DNA of 64,000 nucleotides from an uncultured Clostridia bacterium (lineage in GTDB: Bacteria > Bacillota > Clostridia > TANB77 > CAG-508). The notes beneath the pieces were generated by a model. The model saw nothing but the letters and a program-made list of their open reading frames with translations. It searched no databases and was not told where the DNA came from. Location of the stretch: the NCBI GenBank assembly GCA_948678575.1, contig CAPPGO010000010.1:1-64000 (forward strand), in the 5' to 3' direction. The position numbers and the translations under genes are program-made. Shown one piece after another: positions 15,445-23,631 of this stretch (the first letter of the stretch is position 1; each line of letters opens with the position of its first letter).

Positions 15445-16228
15445 AGGTTGGATAATTGCTATGATTATATTTTGGATTATTCTAATCATATTCTTAATAG
15501 CATTTTTATCTTATGTTATATTAAATAATACTAATATTCCAATTGGAATTTATAATACGAGCAATAATTCAGAGATTATTTGTAATGAAAATTATGATTT
15601 AGAATTTATAAATAATATTGAAATTTTAGTAAGTGCGGGGAAATTGAAAATAGAAGAGAATACAGATGACAAAAAAGTAAAAGTATTAGTATATGGAGAT
15701 CAAAATAGACAAATAGATGTTAGCGTGGATAATGGTAAATTAAAGATTGATAATACAAAAAGTAAAAGAGTTGTATTTTCTTTTAATAATCATATAGACG
15801 AAATTACTGTGTATTTGCCTCGAAATTATAATAAAGAAATTAATGTAAAATCAGATTATGGAAATGTTGATATGATTGATTTGGAAAATGCTACAATAAA
15901 TATAGAAGAATCTTGCGGAGATATTAATTTAGGTAAGGTTAAAAATCTACAAATTGATTCTGATTATGGAAGTATAGATGTAGATACAGTTTTAAATAAA
16001 TTAGATATAGAAATAGATTGTGGAGATTTGAAGATAAAGAATATAGAGCTAAAAGAAAATTCCAAAATTAAAAATGATTTGGGAGATGTAAAAATAGGAA
16101 ATACAAATGATATTTATATTGATGCAAATGTTGATTTGGGAGAATATAAAATAAATAAAAATAATAGATATGCAGAATCGACTTTAAAAATTGATGTAAA
16201 TTGTGGAGATATAAAAGTAGAAAATTAA
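15434..16228 (+). CDS. DUF4097 beta-repeat envelope protein, 264 aa
   Basis: One N-terminal membrane helix (residues 6-28), then repeated beta-strand units of the DUF4097 kind: KSDYGNVDMIDLENATINIE, SDYGSIDVDTV, DCGDLKIKNIEL, DLGDVKIGN, VNCGDIKVEN. It would form a right-handed beta solenoid outside the membrane. Co-translated with the membrane-bound XRE regulator. A terminator follows at 16232-16258. Confidence 0.8.
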   Translation: MKNKGWIIAMIIFWIILIIFLIAFLSYVILNNTNIPIGIYNTSNNSEIICNENYDLEFINNIEILVSAGKLKIEENTDDKKVKVLVYGDQNRQIDVSVDNGKLKIDNTKSKRVVFSFNNHIDEITVYLPRNYNKEINVKSDYGNVDMIDLENATINIEESCGDINLGKVKNLQIDSDYGSIDVDTVLNKLDIEIDCGDLKIKNIELKENSKIKNDLGDVKIGNTNDIYIDANVDLGEYKINKNNRYAESTLKIDVNCGDIKVEN

Positions 16229-16231
16229 ACT

Positions 16232-16258
16232 AAAAAGAGCACAGATTGTGCTCTTTTT
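16232..16258. terminator. Bidirectional terminator
   Basis: AAAAAGAGCAC (16232-16242) pairs with GTGCTCTTTTT (16248-16258), between convergent genes. Confidence 0.75.
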
Positions 16259-16261
16259 TAG

Positions 16262-16510
16262 CTAATTTTGGTTTGTAAATTTTTGTTTAGCTTGATCAAT
16301 TTTTTGTTGTTCTGCAAATTCAGTTTTGTACCAACCTTTTTCTACCATAAGATTGTAGATTTTGTTTTGAATATCTAATGATTCGTTTAATGCACATTTA
16401 AAAGCTTCATGGACATCAGCTGATGAAGATTCTATTGTACCATGCAAGTATAAATCACAAACACCTTTAATTATTAGTAATTCTTTTTCCATCAAATCTC
16501 TATCTTCCAT
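16262..16510 (-). CDS. Spore coat CotF-like protein, 82 aa
   Basis: The segment LLIIKGVCDLYLHGTIESSS and the later NKIYNLMVEKGWYKTE fit the short clostridial CotF family (COG5577), which also ends in a Gln/Lys-rich tail. AGGAGG precedes the ATG. It follows a 57-residue partner gene by 9 nt, a usual two-gene coat arrangement. Presence implies a spore-forming host. Confidence 0.75.
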   Translation of the reverse strand: MEDRDLMEKELLIIKGVCDLYLHGTIESSSADVHEAFKCALNESLDIQNKIYNLMVEKGWYKTEFAEQQKIDQAKQKFTNQN

Positions 16511-16519
16511 AATTCCTCC

Positions 16520-16693
16520 TTATAATAAATTTAAAAATTTGTTATAGATTTCTTCATGTTTTTTTTCTAATCCTCCAATATAGGCAGAAAGAGCAGGATC
16601 TTGTAACATAGCAGAAGTATCCTTACTACAACATTTCATAAATTTTTCGTGACCTAGCGCATCTTCAACATACAAAAGTTCTTTACTAGTCAT
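16520..16693 (-). CDS. Small CotF-like companion protein, 57 aa
   Basis: Reading leftward from the ATG at 16693 (strong AGGAGGTGATTGC before it), the protein begins MTSKELLYVEDALGHEKFMK, then has two adjacent Cys and LQDPALSAYIGGLEKKHEEI. This is the short partner usually found before CotF-like genes in Clostridia: a helical hairpin. It is the first gene of the two-gene operon. Confidence 0.75.
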   Translation of the reverse strand: MTSKELLYVEDALGHEKFMKCCSKDTSAMLQDPALSAYIGGLEKKHEEIYNKFLNLL

Positions 16694-16821
16694 GCAATCA
16701 CCTCCTAATAATATAAAGTATTTCCATAAAAAGGAAAGCTATGCAAGTTATTTACCTTGACTTTAAATATCAATATGTTAAAATTAATATATAGTCGAAT
16801 TTTGAAAATTTGGGGGATAAT

Positions 16822-17811
16822 ATGAGAGATAATAATAATGATCCAATTCAAGAAAATAAAAAATTTCGATTTGGATTAGATGACTTAATAAAAGACGATT
16901 CAATAAATAGTATGGATGATTATAGTGATTTACATGATTGTTCAAATGATTTAAGCGATAGAGGAAGTATCAAAGAAGAATATGAACATGCAAGATTTGC
17001 AGAAAATAAAAGAAAAAATTCATATAATTATTCTTATAATCAAGGTAAAAAACAAATTGTATTGATAGATAAAAAGAGAAAATTTGTAATATATCTTTTG
17101 GTATTTTTCTTTTTTATATTACCAATATTACAATCTGTTTTAGGATTTGTAATTACAATAGCTGATGGCATGATATCAGAAAATATGAAAGATTATGAAG
17201 AAAGTTATATAGATTCTAATATAGAAATTTCAAATGATTATTCAAATGAAAATTTAGTTTCTGATTTGGAAACACAGAGAGAAAATATAGTTGTTTCAAG
17301 CAAGATGTTGCCTAATAAAGAATTGCTTATAGAAACACAAAATGCAAGTAATTATACAATGTTAGATATAAGATTGCAGATAATTTTTTATGATGGTGCA
17401 GATAAACCAATATATATTTCTGATATGAATATTAGTACTTTATTTGCAAATCAAAAAAATATGCAAACACTTTATGATGTACCAGAAAATTTCGAAAGAT
17501 ATGACTTTTTAATTACCCAACCATTTAAAACAAATAGAGCAATTATCAATTATAATGATGTAGATGTTAATATGATAGGAGAAGCAAATTCAAATTTAAC
17601 TTTTGAAGTAACTAATAATACAAATGAAACATTAAATGATGTAGAAGTAGCAATTTTAGGATATAAAGGAGATGAGCTTGTAGCTTTTGAAACAAGAAGT
17701 GTTTGGGAAATAAAACCAGGAAAGAGTAAAGAAGGAAACATATATCTATATAATAAAGACTGTGACAGAATTGAATATTTTGTAAATGATATATATAATT
17801 ACGAAAAGTAA
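16822..17811 (+). CDS. Membrane protein with C-terminal FxLYD-like domain, 329 aa
   Basis: The start at 16822 follows TGGGGG. Residues 1-85 are polar and acidic, with no folded domain evident; one membrane helix (about 92-118) follows; the rest is extracytoplasmic. The last 80 residues (FEVTNNTNETLNDVEVAILG, then a WEIKPGKSKEG loop) resemble FxLYD domains. The first external domain is similar in strand pattern (RLQIIFYDGADKPIYISDM), suggesting a tandem repeat. No enzymatic motif. Function unknown, probably envelope. Confidence 0.65.
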   Translation: MRDNNNDPIQENKKFRFGLDDLIKDDSINSMDDYSDLHDCSNDLSDRGSIKEEYEHARFAENKRKNSYNYSYNQGKKQIVLIDKKRKFVIYLLVFFFFILPILQSVLGFVITIADGMISENMKDYEESYIDSNIEISNDYSNENLVSDLETQRENIVVSSKMLPNKELLIETQNASNYTMLDIRLQIIFYDGADKPIYISDMNISTLFANQKNMQTLYDVPENFERYDFLITQPFKTNRAIINYNDVDVNMIGEANSNLTFEVTNNTNETLNDVEVAILGYKGDELVAFETRSVWEIKPGKSKEGNIYLYNKDCDRIEYFVNDIYNYEK

Positions 17812-17832
17812 TAAGTTAATAAAAAAAGAAAT

Positions 17833-17857
17833 AGCAGCTTTTATTAAAAAGGCTGCT
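17833..17857 (-). terminator. Terminator of the acidic-protein gene
   Basis: AGCAGCTTTT (17833-17842) and AAAAGGCTGCT (17847-17857) pair; on the minus strand a run of T follows. The stem ends on the stop codon. Confidence 0.6.
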
Positions 17858-18099
17858 TATTCTTCTTCATTTTCTAAATTTTCATCAATAATATTTTCAT
17901 CTTCCTCAATTTCTTCTGTTTTATCATTCTTGTCTTTTTCTTTATCCTCAGATTTTTTTGAAACAAGAGGGATGATTATATTTTTCTTTTTCTCAGAAGT
18001 ATGAGGTTTCAAGTTATTCATAATATCTCCAACTTCTGAAATATTAAGTTCTGTGTCATCTCCCATGACAATTTGTAATTCTCTGTTTTCTGAATCCAT
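17857..18099 (-). CDS. Acidic hypothetical protein, 80 aa
   Basis: The start at 18099 follows AGAAGGAG. The N-terminus (MDSENRELQIVMGDDTELNI) is followed by a basic patch and a very Glu/Asp-rich tail that is probably disordered. It diverges from scpB. Not recognised. Confidence 0.6.
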   Translation of the reverse strand: MDSENRELQIVMGDDTELNISEVGDIMNNLKPHTSEKKKNIIIPLVSKKSEDKEKDKNDKTEEIEEDENIIDENLENEEE

Positions 18100-18234
18100 T
18101 TTTCTTCTCCTTCTTTTGAAAAATATATCCAAATACATTATACCATAAAAAAGAGTTAAATGTCAAAAAAGTCTTGAAAAAAAGCAATTTTTTTGATATC
18201 ATAAAAGTTACATTCTTACATTTTAGGAGGAAAA

Positions 18235-18855
18235 ATGAATTTAGTAAAAGAGCAAGCGATAATTGAAGCAATGTTATTTTCAACTGGAAGAGAGATTAAA
18301 ATCAAAGAAATTATGAATGCACTAGAACTTGGTTCAGAAGACATTGAAAAAATTATGCAAAATATGAAATTAAAATATGAAGCAGAAGATAGTGGTTTAG
18401 AGCTTATTAAAATTGAAGATGGATATCAATTATGTACTAAAAAAGAGTATTATGATTACATTTATCCATTATTTGATAATAGAGCAAAACCAACTATTTC
18501 AAATGCTGCGCTTGAAACTTTATCTATTATTGCATATAATCCTAAAATTACAAGAGCACAAATTGAGGCAATTCGTGGTGTAGGTTCAGATGGTACAATA
18601 TATAAATTGCTAGAATACAATTTAATAGAAGAAGTCGGAAGACTTGATGCACCTGGAAGACCTACAATGTATTCAGTTACAACTAATTTTATGAAAATGT
18701 TTGGAATAAGTAATTTAGATGAATTACCAGAACTTCCAAGATATAAATTAGATGAAAATGAACAAATAGTAATTGATGATGTTATTTTATCAAAAGAACC
18801 AGAGGCTCCGGACCCCGCAAGGGAAGAATTAGTAGCACAAGAAAGTAATGAATAA
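18235..18855 (+). CDS. scpB: Segregation and condensation protein B
   Basis: Two winged-helix domains as usual for ScpB: IIEAMLFSTGREIKIKEI at the start and the conserved AALETLSIIAYNPKITRAQI, then IRGVGSDGTIYKLLEYNLI and GRLDAPGRPTMYSVT. It joins ScpA and SMC in the condensin-like complex. ScpA is not in the window. The C-terminal 25 residues are an acidic tail. A good AGGAGG lies before the ATG; proS follows after 20 nt, so both are one transcript. Confidence 0.92.
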   Translation: MNLVKEQAIIEAMLFSTGREIKIKEIMNALELGSEDIEKIMQNMKLKYEAEDSGLELIKIEDGYQLCTKKEYYDYIYPLFDNRAKPTISNAALETLSIIAYNPKITRAQIEAIRGVGSDGTIYKLLEYNLIEEVGRLDAPGRPTMYSVTTNFMKMFGISNLDELPELPRYKLDENEQIVIDDVILSKEPEAPDPAREELVAQESNE

Positions 18856-18875
18856 TTAAAATAGGAGGAGTTTTT

Positions 18876-20312
18876 ATGGGAAAAGAAGAATTTGTTAAAG
18901 AAATAACTAATATAGAGGAAGATTTTGCACAATGGTACACAGATGTTGTTAAAAAAGCAGAACTTGCCGATTATACAGATACAAAAGGATGCATAGCTAT
19001 AAGACCTTATGGATATGCAATTTGGGAGAACATTCAAAAATATGCTGATGAAAAATTCAAAGAAGTTGGAGTTGAAAATGTTTATTTTCCAGTTCTAATT
19101 TCAGAGAATTTACTACAAAAAGAAGAAGAGCATGTTGAAGGATTTGCACCAGAAGTAGCATGGGTTACAGAAGCTGGTGGAGAAAAATTAGAAGAAAGAT
19201 ATTGTATTAGACCAACATCTGAAACAATGTTTTCAACACTTTATTCAAAATGGCTAAGCTCTTGGAGAGATTTACCAATGGTATATAATCAATGGTGTAA
19301 TGTTCTAAGATGGGAAAAAGAAACAAGACCATTTTTGCGTTCAAGAGAGTTTTTATGGCAAGAAGGACATACAATTCATGAAACTGCAAAAGAAGCAGAA
19401 GAGCGTACAATTCAAATGTTAGATATATATGCAGATGTTATAGAAAACTTATTAGCAATTCCAGTGTTAAAAGGAAGAAAAACAGTAAAAGAACAATTTG
19501 CTGGTGCTGTTGCAACATATACAGTTGAAAGTTTAATGCATGATGGAAGAGCTCTTCAAGCTGGAACATCACATTATTTTGGACAAAACTTTACAAAACC
19601 TTTTGAAGTAAAATTTCAAAATAGAGAAGGAAAAGAAGAATATGCTTACCAAACTTCTTGGGGAATTAGTACAAGATTAATTGGTGCAGTTATTATGGCA
19701 CATGGAGATAATAGAGGTTTAAAATTACCACCAAAAGTAGCTCCAATTCAAGTTGTTATTGTACCAGTAGCAATGCATAAAGAAGGTGTTAAAGAAAAAG
19801 CAACAGAATTATATGAAAATTTAAAGAAAAAATTTAGAATAAAATTAGATTTAAGAGATAATTATACACCAGGATTCAAATTTAATGATTGGGAGATGAG
19901 AGGTGTTCCAGTTAGAGTTGAAATAGGACCAAGAGATATTGAAAATGGTGTAGCAATGTTAGTTAGAAGAGATACACTAGAAAAAGAAACTGTTGAACTT
20001 TCTAATTTGGAAAACAGAATAGAAGAATTATTAAATGAGATACATACAAGTATGTATAATGAATGTTTAAAAAGAAGAGAAGAAAAGACAACTGTTGCAT
20101 ATACATTAGATGAAATGGTTAAAAATTTAGAAGAAAATCAAGGTTATGTAAAGACAATGTGGTGTGGAGATGTAGCTTGCGAAGAAAAAGTTAAAGAAGT
20201 TACAGGAGCACATTCAAGATGTATGCCATTTGAACAAGAGCATTTGGCTGATACTTGCCCAGTATGTGGTAAGAAAGCTGAAAAGATGATTATTTGGGGA
20301 CGTCAATATTAA
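18876..20312 (+). CDS. proS: Prolyl-tRNA synthetase, short (type 3), 478 aa
   Basis: Class II core motifs are visible: IAIRPYGYAIWENI, then YCIRPTSETMFSTLYSKW (motif 2 region VLRWEKETRPFLRSREFLWQ) and the motif 3 region with AHGDNRGLKLPP. The anticodon-binding domain and C-terminal zinc-type domain (CGDVAC and CPVC) follow, ending WGRQY. It charges tRNA-Pro. The last 20 nt are the attachment core of the prophage, which restores the stop codon unchanged. Confidence 0.95.
   Translation: MGKEEFVKEITNIEEDFAQWYTDVVKKAELADYTDTKGCIAIRPYGYAIWENIQKYADEKFKEVGVENVYFPVLISENLLQKEEEHVEGFAPEVAWVTEAGGEKLEERYCIRPTSETMFSTLYSKWLSSWRDLPMVYNQWCNVLRWEKETRPFLRSREFLWQEGHTIHETAKEAEERTIQMLDIYADVIENLLAIPVLKGRKTVKEQFAGAVATYTVESLMHDGRALQAGTSHYFGQNFTKPFEVKFQNREGKEEYAYQTSWGISTRLIGAVIMAHGDNRGLKLPPKVAPIQVVIVPVAMHKEGVKEKATELYENLKKKFRIKLDLRDNYTPGFKFNDWEMRGVPVRVEIGPRDIENGVAMLVRRDTLEKETVELSNLENRIEELLNEIHTSMYNECLKRREEKTTVAYTLDEMVKNLEENQGYVKTMWCGDVACEEKVKEVTGAHSRCMPFEQEHLADTCPVCGKKAEKMIIWGRQY
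20293..20312 (+). other. attL core
   Basis: TTTGGGGACGTCAATATTAA at the 3' end of proS, identical to 57344-57363. The flanking bases differ on both sides, so the core is exactly 20 bp. Confidence 0.9.
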
Positions 20313-20329
20313 TAGAAGAAAAAATAATT

Positions 20330-20366
20330 AGGGTAACCGTTACTGCTGTAAGGTTACCCTTTTTTA
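20330..20366. terminator. Terminator between proS and integrase
   Basis: AGGGTAACC (20330-20338) pairs with GGTTACCCT (20352-20360) followed by T5. It lies on the phage side of attL, so in the lysogen the phage supplies the terminator of proS. Confidence 0.75.
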
Positions 20367-20389
20367 TTTTTGTTGTAAAATACTAAAAA

Positions 20390-20408
20390 TAATGCAATTT
20401 TAATGCAA
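20390..20408. promoter_or_regulatory. Integrase arm-type sites at the left end
   Basis: Two direct copies of TAATGCAA (20390-20397 and 20401-20408). The same pair occurs near the right end at 57202-57221 and nowhere obvious in between, which fits arm-binding sites of a tyrosine integrase. Confidence 0.55.
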
Positions 20409-21533
20409 CTACAAATTTGAAAGATATTTTACTGTTTTTTCAACTTCTTCTTCTTTAAATTTATTAAACACAGTAGTATATGTATTCAAAGTTGTTTTAA
20501 TATTTTTATGCCCTAAAAGTTTTTGAAGTGCAACAGGAGCCATTCCTGCTTCTATGCATCTAGTGGCATAGGTGTGTCTTAACATATGAAAATTTGCATT
20601 CCTTTTTATGTATTTTTTGCAAAAAGATTTAAAGGATGCATTTACGTAAGATGTTCTTATAACTTGATTATATTGATCTGTAAAAATTAAATGGTTTTCA
20701 TTTAGCTTCATGTTAGATATAGAGCGATGTAAAGCATCTTCAAACAAAGGAGTAATTGGAATATCTCTAATACCTGCATATGTTTTAGTGGTAGTACCTA
20801 AAACTGTTTCTTGCTTTTTATTTCTAGTTAAGGTATTTTTTATGTGAATTACATTCTTATCAAAATCAACATTTTCTATGGTTAAAGCTAAAATTTCTCC
20901 AATTCGCATTCCTGTATATATTCCGATAGTAAATATATCTCCGTATTTTTTATTTTCATTAAAATTTTCTACCAATGTTTTTTGCTCATCTATATCAAAA
21001 GCTTCTACTTTTTTATTTTGTTTTTTAGATTTTGGCTTAACGACATTTATCATTGGATTTTTATATATGATTTCTTTTTTTATAGCTTCGTTAAAAATTC
21101 TATTAAGGAGTTCTAAAATTAGACTAATAACACAGTTAGAATAGTTTATTTTTGTATTTACAAACATTTGAATTTGAGTGCTTGTAATTTTTTGGATTCG
21201 ACTATTAGCAAATTCACTCTCTTTTATAATATTTAATATATAATTAGTATTATGATAAGTGGCTTCTATTATGGTATTAGTTTCTAATTGCAAATCAATC
21301 ATTGCTTTTCCAATTTCATATAATGTAGATTTGTTATAATCTATTACAGTACATTGTTGTACATTTGATAAAGCTTTAACCATTTTTTCTTTTACTTCTT
21401 TTCGAGTATTACCGTAAACTGATTTGCGATTCAATTTTCCATTTTCTTTTCTTCCAGCAGTAAATTGACCAACCCATTTATTTAATTTTTCAGAGAAGTA
21501 AATAGTTCCTTCTCCATTTCCTCTTTTTGACAT
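20409..21533 (-). CDS. int: Phage tyrosine integrase, 374 aa
   Basis: An N-terminal AP2-like arm-binding part (GEGTIYFSEKLNKWVGQF), an SAM-like core-binding domain, then the catalytic domain with Arg in IYTGMRIGEILAL, HMLRHTYATR (H-x-x-R) and LLGHKNIKTTLNTY (His and the Tyr nucleophile). The start at 21533 is preferred, GGAGGT being 7 nt upstream. It recombines attP with the 20-bp proS site. It reads towards attL. Confidence 0.93.
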   Translation of the reverse strand: MSKRGNGEGTIYFSEKLNKWVGQFTAGRKENGKLNRKSVYGNTRKEVKEKMVKALSNVQQCTVIDYNKSTLYEIGKAMIDLQLETNTIIEATYHNTNYILNIIKESEFANSRIQKITSTQIQMFVNTKINYSNCVISLILELLNRIFNEAIKKEIIYKNPMINVVKPKSKKQNKKVEAFDIDEQKTLVENFNENKKYGDIFTIGIYTGMRIGEILALTIENVDFDKNVIHIKNTLTRNKKQETVLGTTTKTYAGIRDIPITPLFEDALHRSISNMKLNENHLIFTDQYNQVIRTSYVNASFKSFCKKYIKRNANFHMLRHTYATRCIEAGMAPVALQKLLGHKNIKTTLNTYTTVFNKFKEEEVEKTVKYLSNL

Positions 21534-21576
21534 AAAAAATACCTCCATTTTTCTTATATTTATTTTTAATAAACAC

Positions 21577-21626
21577 TTGAAAAATGAAAGTATTTATATT
21601 ACAATACAAATATAATCACTTTCAAG
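21577..21626. promoter_or_regulatory. Overlapping divergent promoters inside an inverted repeat
   Basis: Plus strand: TTGAAA (21577-21582), 17 bp, TACAAT (21600-21605). Minus strand (integrase): TTGAAA (21620-21625), 18 bp, TAATAT (21596-21601). The two -35 boxes are the arms of the inverted repeat CACTTGAAA/TTTCAAGTG, so only one polymerase can bind at a time. Confidence 0.55.
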
Positions 21627-21686
21627 TGGTTATTGTGTTAGGATAATGTGTGACTTCCGCAAAAAAGATACGCATTATCCTTTTTT
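21612..21686 (+). ncRNA. Predicted 75-nt small RNA between integrase and repressor
   Basis: Transcription from the plus-strand promoter would start near 21612 and end at a strong terminator: GGATAATGTG (21641-21650) pairs with CGCATTATCC (21671-21680), then T6. No ORF with a ribosome site is present. It may be a lysogeny regulatory RNA; a mere block against read-through is the alternative. Confidence 0.45.
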
Positions 21687-21723
21687 ATTTTATATTAGTA
21701 CAAAACTAATGTTTTGTCAATTA

Positions 21724-22953
21724 CTAATTATTTATTTCAAATTTTCCTATGTATTTTCCTAAGATTTTTATTGTTGTGTTCTTATCATATATTTGTGTTT
21801 GAAAGTTTGGATTATCAGACATTGGTTCTAGTACAATAACTTCTCCATGCTGAGTAAATTTTTTAATTGTTGCACAATCACCGTTTACTAAAACTGCTGC
21901 AATTTCTCCATTTTCAACTATGTCTTGCTTTCTTATTAGGGCATACGCTCCATTTCGTATTACCATATTCATACTTTCACCATTAACACGTAAAAAGAAA
22001 CATTCCTCAGGATTAATAATATTCATCATATTAGGGTCAATTGGTAGATACCCTTCAAGGCACTCTTCGGCCCAATTTGGAAGTCCTGCAGCTATCTGAC
22101 CATATATGGGGATGTTGTAATACTTATTATTGTTTTGAAATATAGAGATATCAATACTATTGGATATTTTACTACTTTTTTGTTGATTGGTTTTTAGCAT
22201 TTTAACTTTGCTTTTAAAAATTTCAGTCAAAGTGTTTGAATCATAATCACTAAGATATGCTAAATTTAAGCTCTTAAGAAAGTCTTTTGTGTAGTTTAAT
22301 AACTTAATAGTTTGTTCAGAGTTAATTGTAGTAGTTTGACTAGTAAAACTAAGCAATTCTAACCTTTCTAAAGAATAAATTTTTGTATAAATTTCTTCCA
22401 AATCAAAATAATTTGAATATGTGTAGTTAATTAAGGCTATAAGGTTTTCTTTTTCTAGGCATTTTAAAAAACTCTCATATAGAAAAAGAAAAGAGCATAC
22501 TAAATTATAATCTTCTAAAAAGTAATCCTTTTTATAATAATCTGTTAAATAAATTTTTGAGGATCCTTTTTGTTCTACTGATTGTATTAGGTCTGGAACA
22601 TATTCTTGGAAGTGTTCTATTGCTGATTCGACTTCGTATAGGTCATTATCATGGTGTCTATTTATTTTTTTTGCTAAATCAATTAATCGTTTATATATAT
22701 TATAAACAATACTTTCAATATTTTCTTCTTTATAACCGCATACAGTCATTAACTCATCATAATTGGTAACACCATTTGAGGCTTCAGCAAGTTTTTCAAG
22801 TAATTTTGGAGTGGGCGGTTCATCTAGTTTCATATTCATATATTGAGATAAATAGGTTCTATTTATTTCAGATTTTTGTGAAAAGTCTCTTTGGCTATTA
22901 TATGTGTCATTTATACTTTTTAAAATTAGTGCAAATTTATTTTTATCAAACAT
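21724..22953 (-). CDS. LexA-like phage repressor with S24 peptidase domain, 409 aa
   Basis: N-terminal helix-turn-helix (FSQKSEINRTYLSQYMNM), then an unusually long helical middle of about 190 residues, and a C-terminal S24 domain. The putative cleavage bond is Ala-Gly in QIAAGLPN; the Ser nucleophile is in NGESMN (about Ser327) and the Lys in CATIKK (about Lys364). It should be inactivated by RecA-stimulated self-cleavage, causing induction. Common S24 repressors are about 200-250 aa, so the middle insert is odd; it could sense another signal. Transcribed from PRM next to its operators. Confidence 0.88.
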   Translation of the reverse strand: MFDKNKFALILKSINDTYNSQRDFSQKSEINRTYLSQYMNMKLDEPPTPKLLEKLAEASNGVTNYDELMTVCGYKEENIESIVYNIYKRLIDLAKKINRHHDNDLYEVESAIEHFQEYVPDLIQSVEQKGSSKIYLTDYYKKDYFLEDYNLVCSFLFLYESFLKCLEKENLIALINYTYSNYFDLEEIYTKIYSLERLELLSFTSQTTTINSEQTIKLLNYTKDFLKSLNLAYLSDYDSNTLTEIFKSKVKMLKTNQQKSSKISNSIDISIFQNNNKYYNIPIYGQIAAGLPNWAEECLEGYLPIDPNMMNIINPEECFFLRVNGESMNMVIRNGAYALIRKQDIVENGEIAAVLVNGDCATIKKFTQHGEVIVLEPMSDNPNFQTQIYDKNTTIKILGKYIGKFEINN

Positions 22954-22972
22954 AATAATCTCCTTCTAGTAT

Positions 22973-23001
22973 AGTATAAATCAACAGTTAAAAAAAGTCA
23001 A
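22973..23001 (-). promoter_or_regulatory. Repressor maintenance promoter
   Basis: On the minus strand TTGACT (22996-23001), 17-bp spacer, TATACT (22973-22978). It ends 8 bp from the first operator. Confidence 0.65.
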
Positions 23002-23008
23002 CTTAAAT

Positions 23009-23026
23009 TGTTAAAAAAAATTTACC
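23009..23026. promoter_or_regulatory. Repressor operator 1
   Basis: TGTTAAAAAAAATTTACC, matching the GGTTAA-N6-TTAACC pattern of the two further copies at 23069 and 23324. It lies between the divergent promoters. Confidence 0.65.
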
Positions 23027-23033
23027 AAGACTA

Positions 23034-23062
23034 TTGACATATAAAAAAAGATAAATTATAAT
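23034..23062 (+). promoter_or_regulatory. Early (lytic) promoter
   Basis: A perfect consensus: TTGACA (23034-23039), 17 bp, TATAAT (23057-23062). Operators 1 and 2 flank it, so repressor binding would shut it off. Confidence 0.85.
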
Positions 23063-23068
23063 GTGAGT

Positions 23069-23086
23069 GGTTAAGAAAAATTTACC
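23069..23086. promoter_or_regulatory. Repressor operator 2
   Basis: GGTTAAGAAAAATTTACC, covering the early transcription start. Confidence 0.7.
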
Positions 23087-23105
23087 AATAAGGAGGTGTA
23101 TAAAA

Positions 23106-23321
23106 ATGGAAATTAATATGGGAGCTTTTAAAACTTTATTAAGAGAAAAATTCAACAATAATCAGTCTGAGATGTCAAAGTCTTTAGGGATAAACAGACA
23201 TCAATTGAATATGATATTAACTCATAATGGGAAAAATGCGGGTAAAAAAGTTATTGGAGCTATTATTAGATATTGTGATACTAATAATTATAACTTTAGA
23301 GATTATATTTTTTTAACTTAA
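23106..23321 (+). CDS. Cro-like helix-turn-helix protein, 71 aa
   Basis: The first lytic gene: FKTLLREKFNNNQSEMSKSL followed by NRHQLNMILTHNGKNAGKKV is a helix-turn-helix. The ATG at 23106 follows AAGGAGGTG; the frame extending back to 23067 overlaps operator 2 and lacks a ribosome site. By position it is the Cro counterpart and may bind the same operators. Confidence 0.75.
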   Translation: MEINMGAFKTLLREKFNNNQSEMSKSLGINRHQLNMILTHNGKNAGKKVIGAIIRYCDTNNYNFRDYIFLT

Positions 23322-23323
23322 AT

Positions 23324-23341
23324 GGTTAAAAAAAATTAACC
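23324..23341. promoter_or_regulatory. Repressor operator 3
   Basis: GGTTAAAAAAAATTAACC is the most symmetrical copy (all six bases of each arm pair). It lies right after the Cro-like stop codon. Confidence 0.65.
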
Positions 23342-23364
23342 CTTATGAACAGGAGGAGAGTTAA

Positions 23365-23626
23365 ATGAGAGAAACAAAAAAAAGTAAATGCCTTGTTTGA
23401 ATTAGAATCCGCAGAGTCGAATTTATCGGATGACATACAAGCTTTAGCATACTTGCAGGATGAGTATTTTTCAAAAGATAGAATTAGTGACAATTTTAAA
23501 TACTCATATTTTGAAATACAAAATGCAATTCAAACATTGCTAAAATCAATGATTTATAACAGAGATAAAATGTTAAAAGCTACAGAAGAAAGTTATGTAG
23601 AATTAAAGAAAAGAAAGGAGTTGTAG
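23365..23626 (+). pseudogene. Small early phage protein with an A8-tract frameshift, about 86 aa if read through
   Basis: ATG at 23365 follows AGGAGGAG, but the frame ends after 11 codons (stop at 23398-23400). Removing one A from the run of eight (23376-23383) joins it to the long frame: METKK-like start, then VNALFELESAESNLSDDIQA and a helical C-terminus to 23626. The long frame alone has only a TTG at 23393 without a ribosome site. Either a real mutation, a homopolymer error, or polymerase slippage on A8. This break is not at CGG, unlike the other seven. Confidence 0.6.
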
Positions 23627-23631
23627 ATTAA

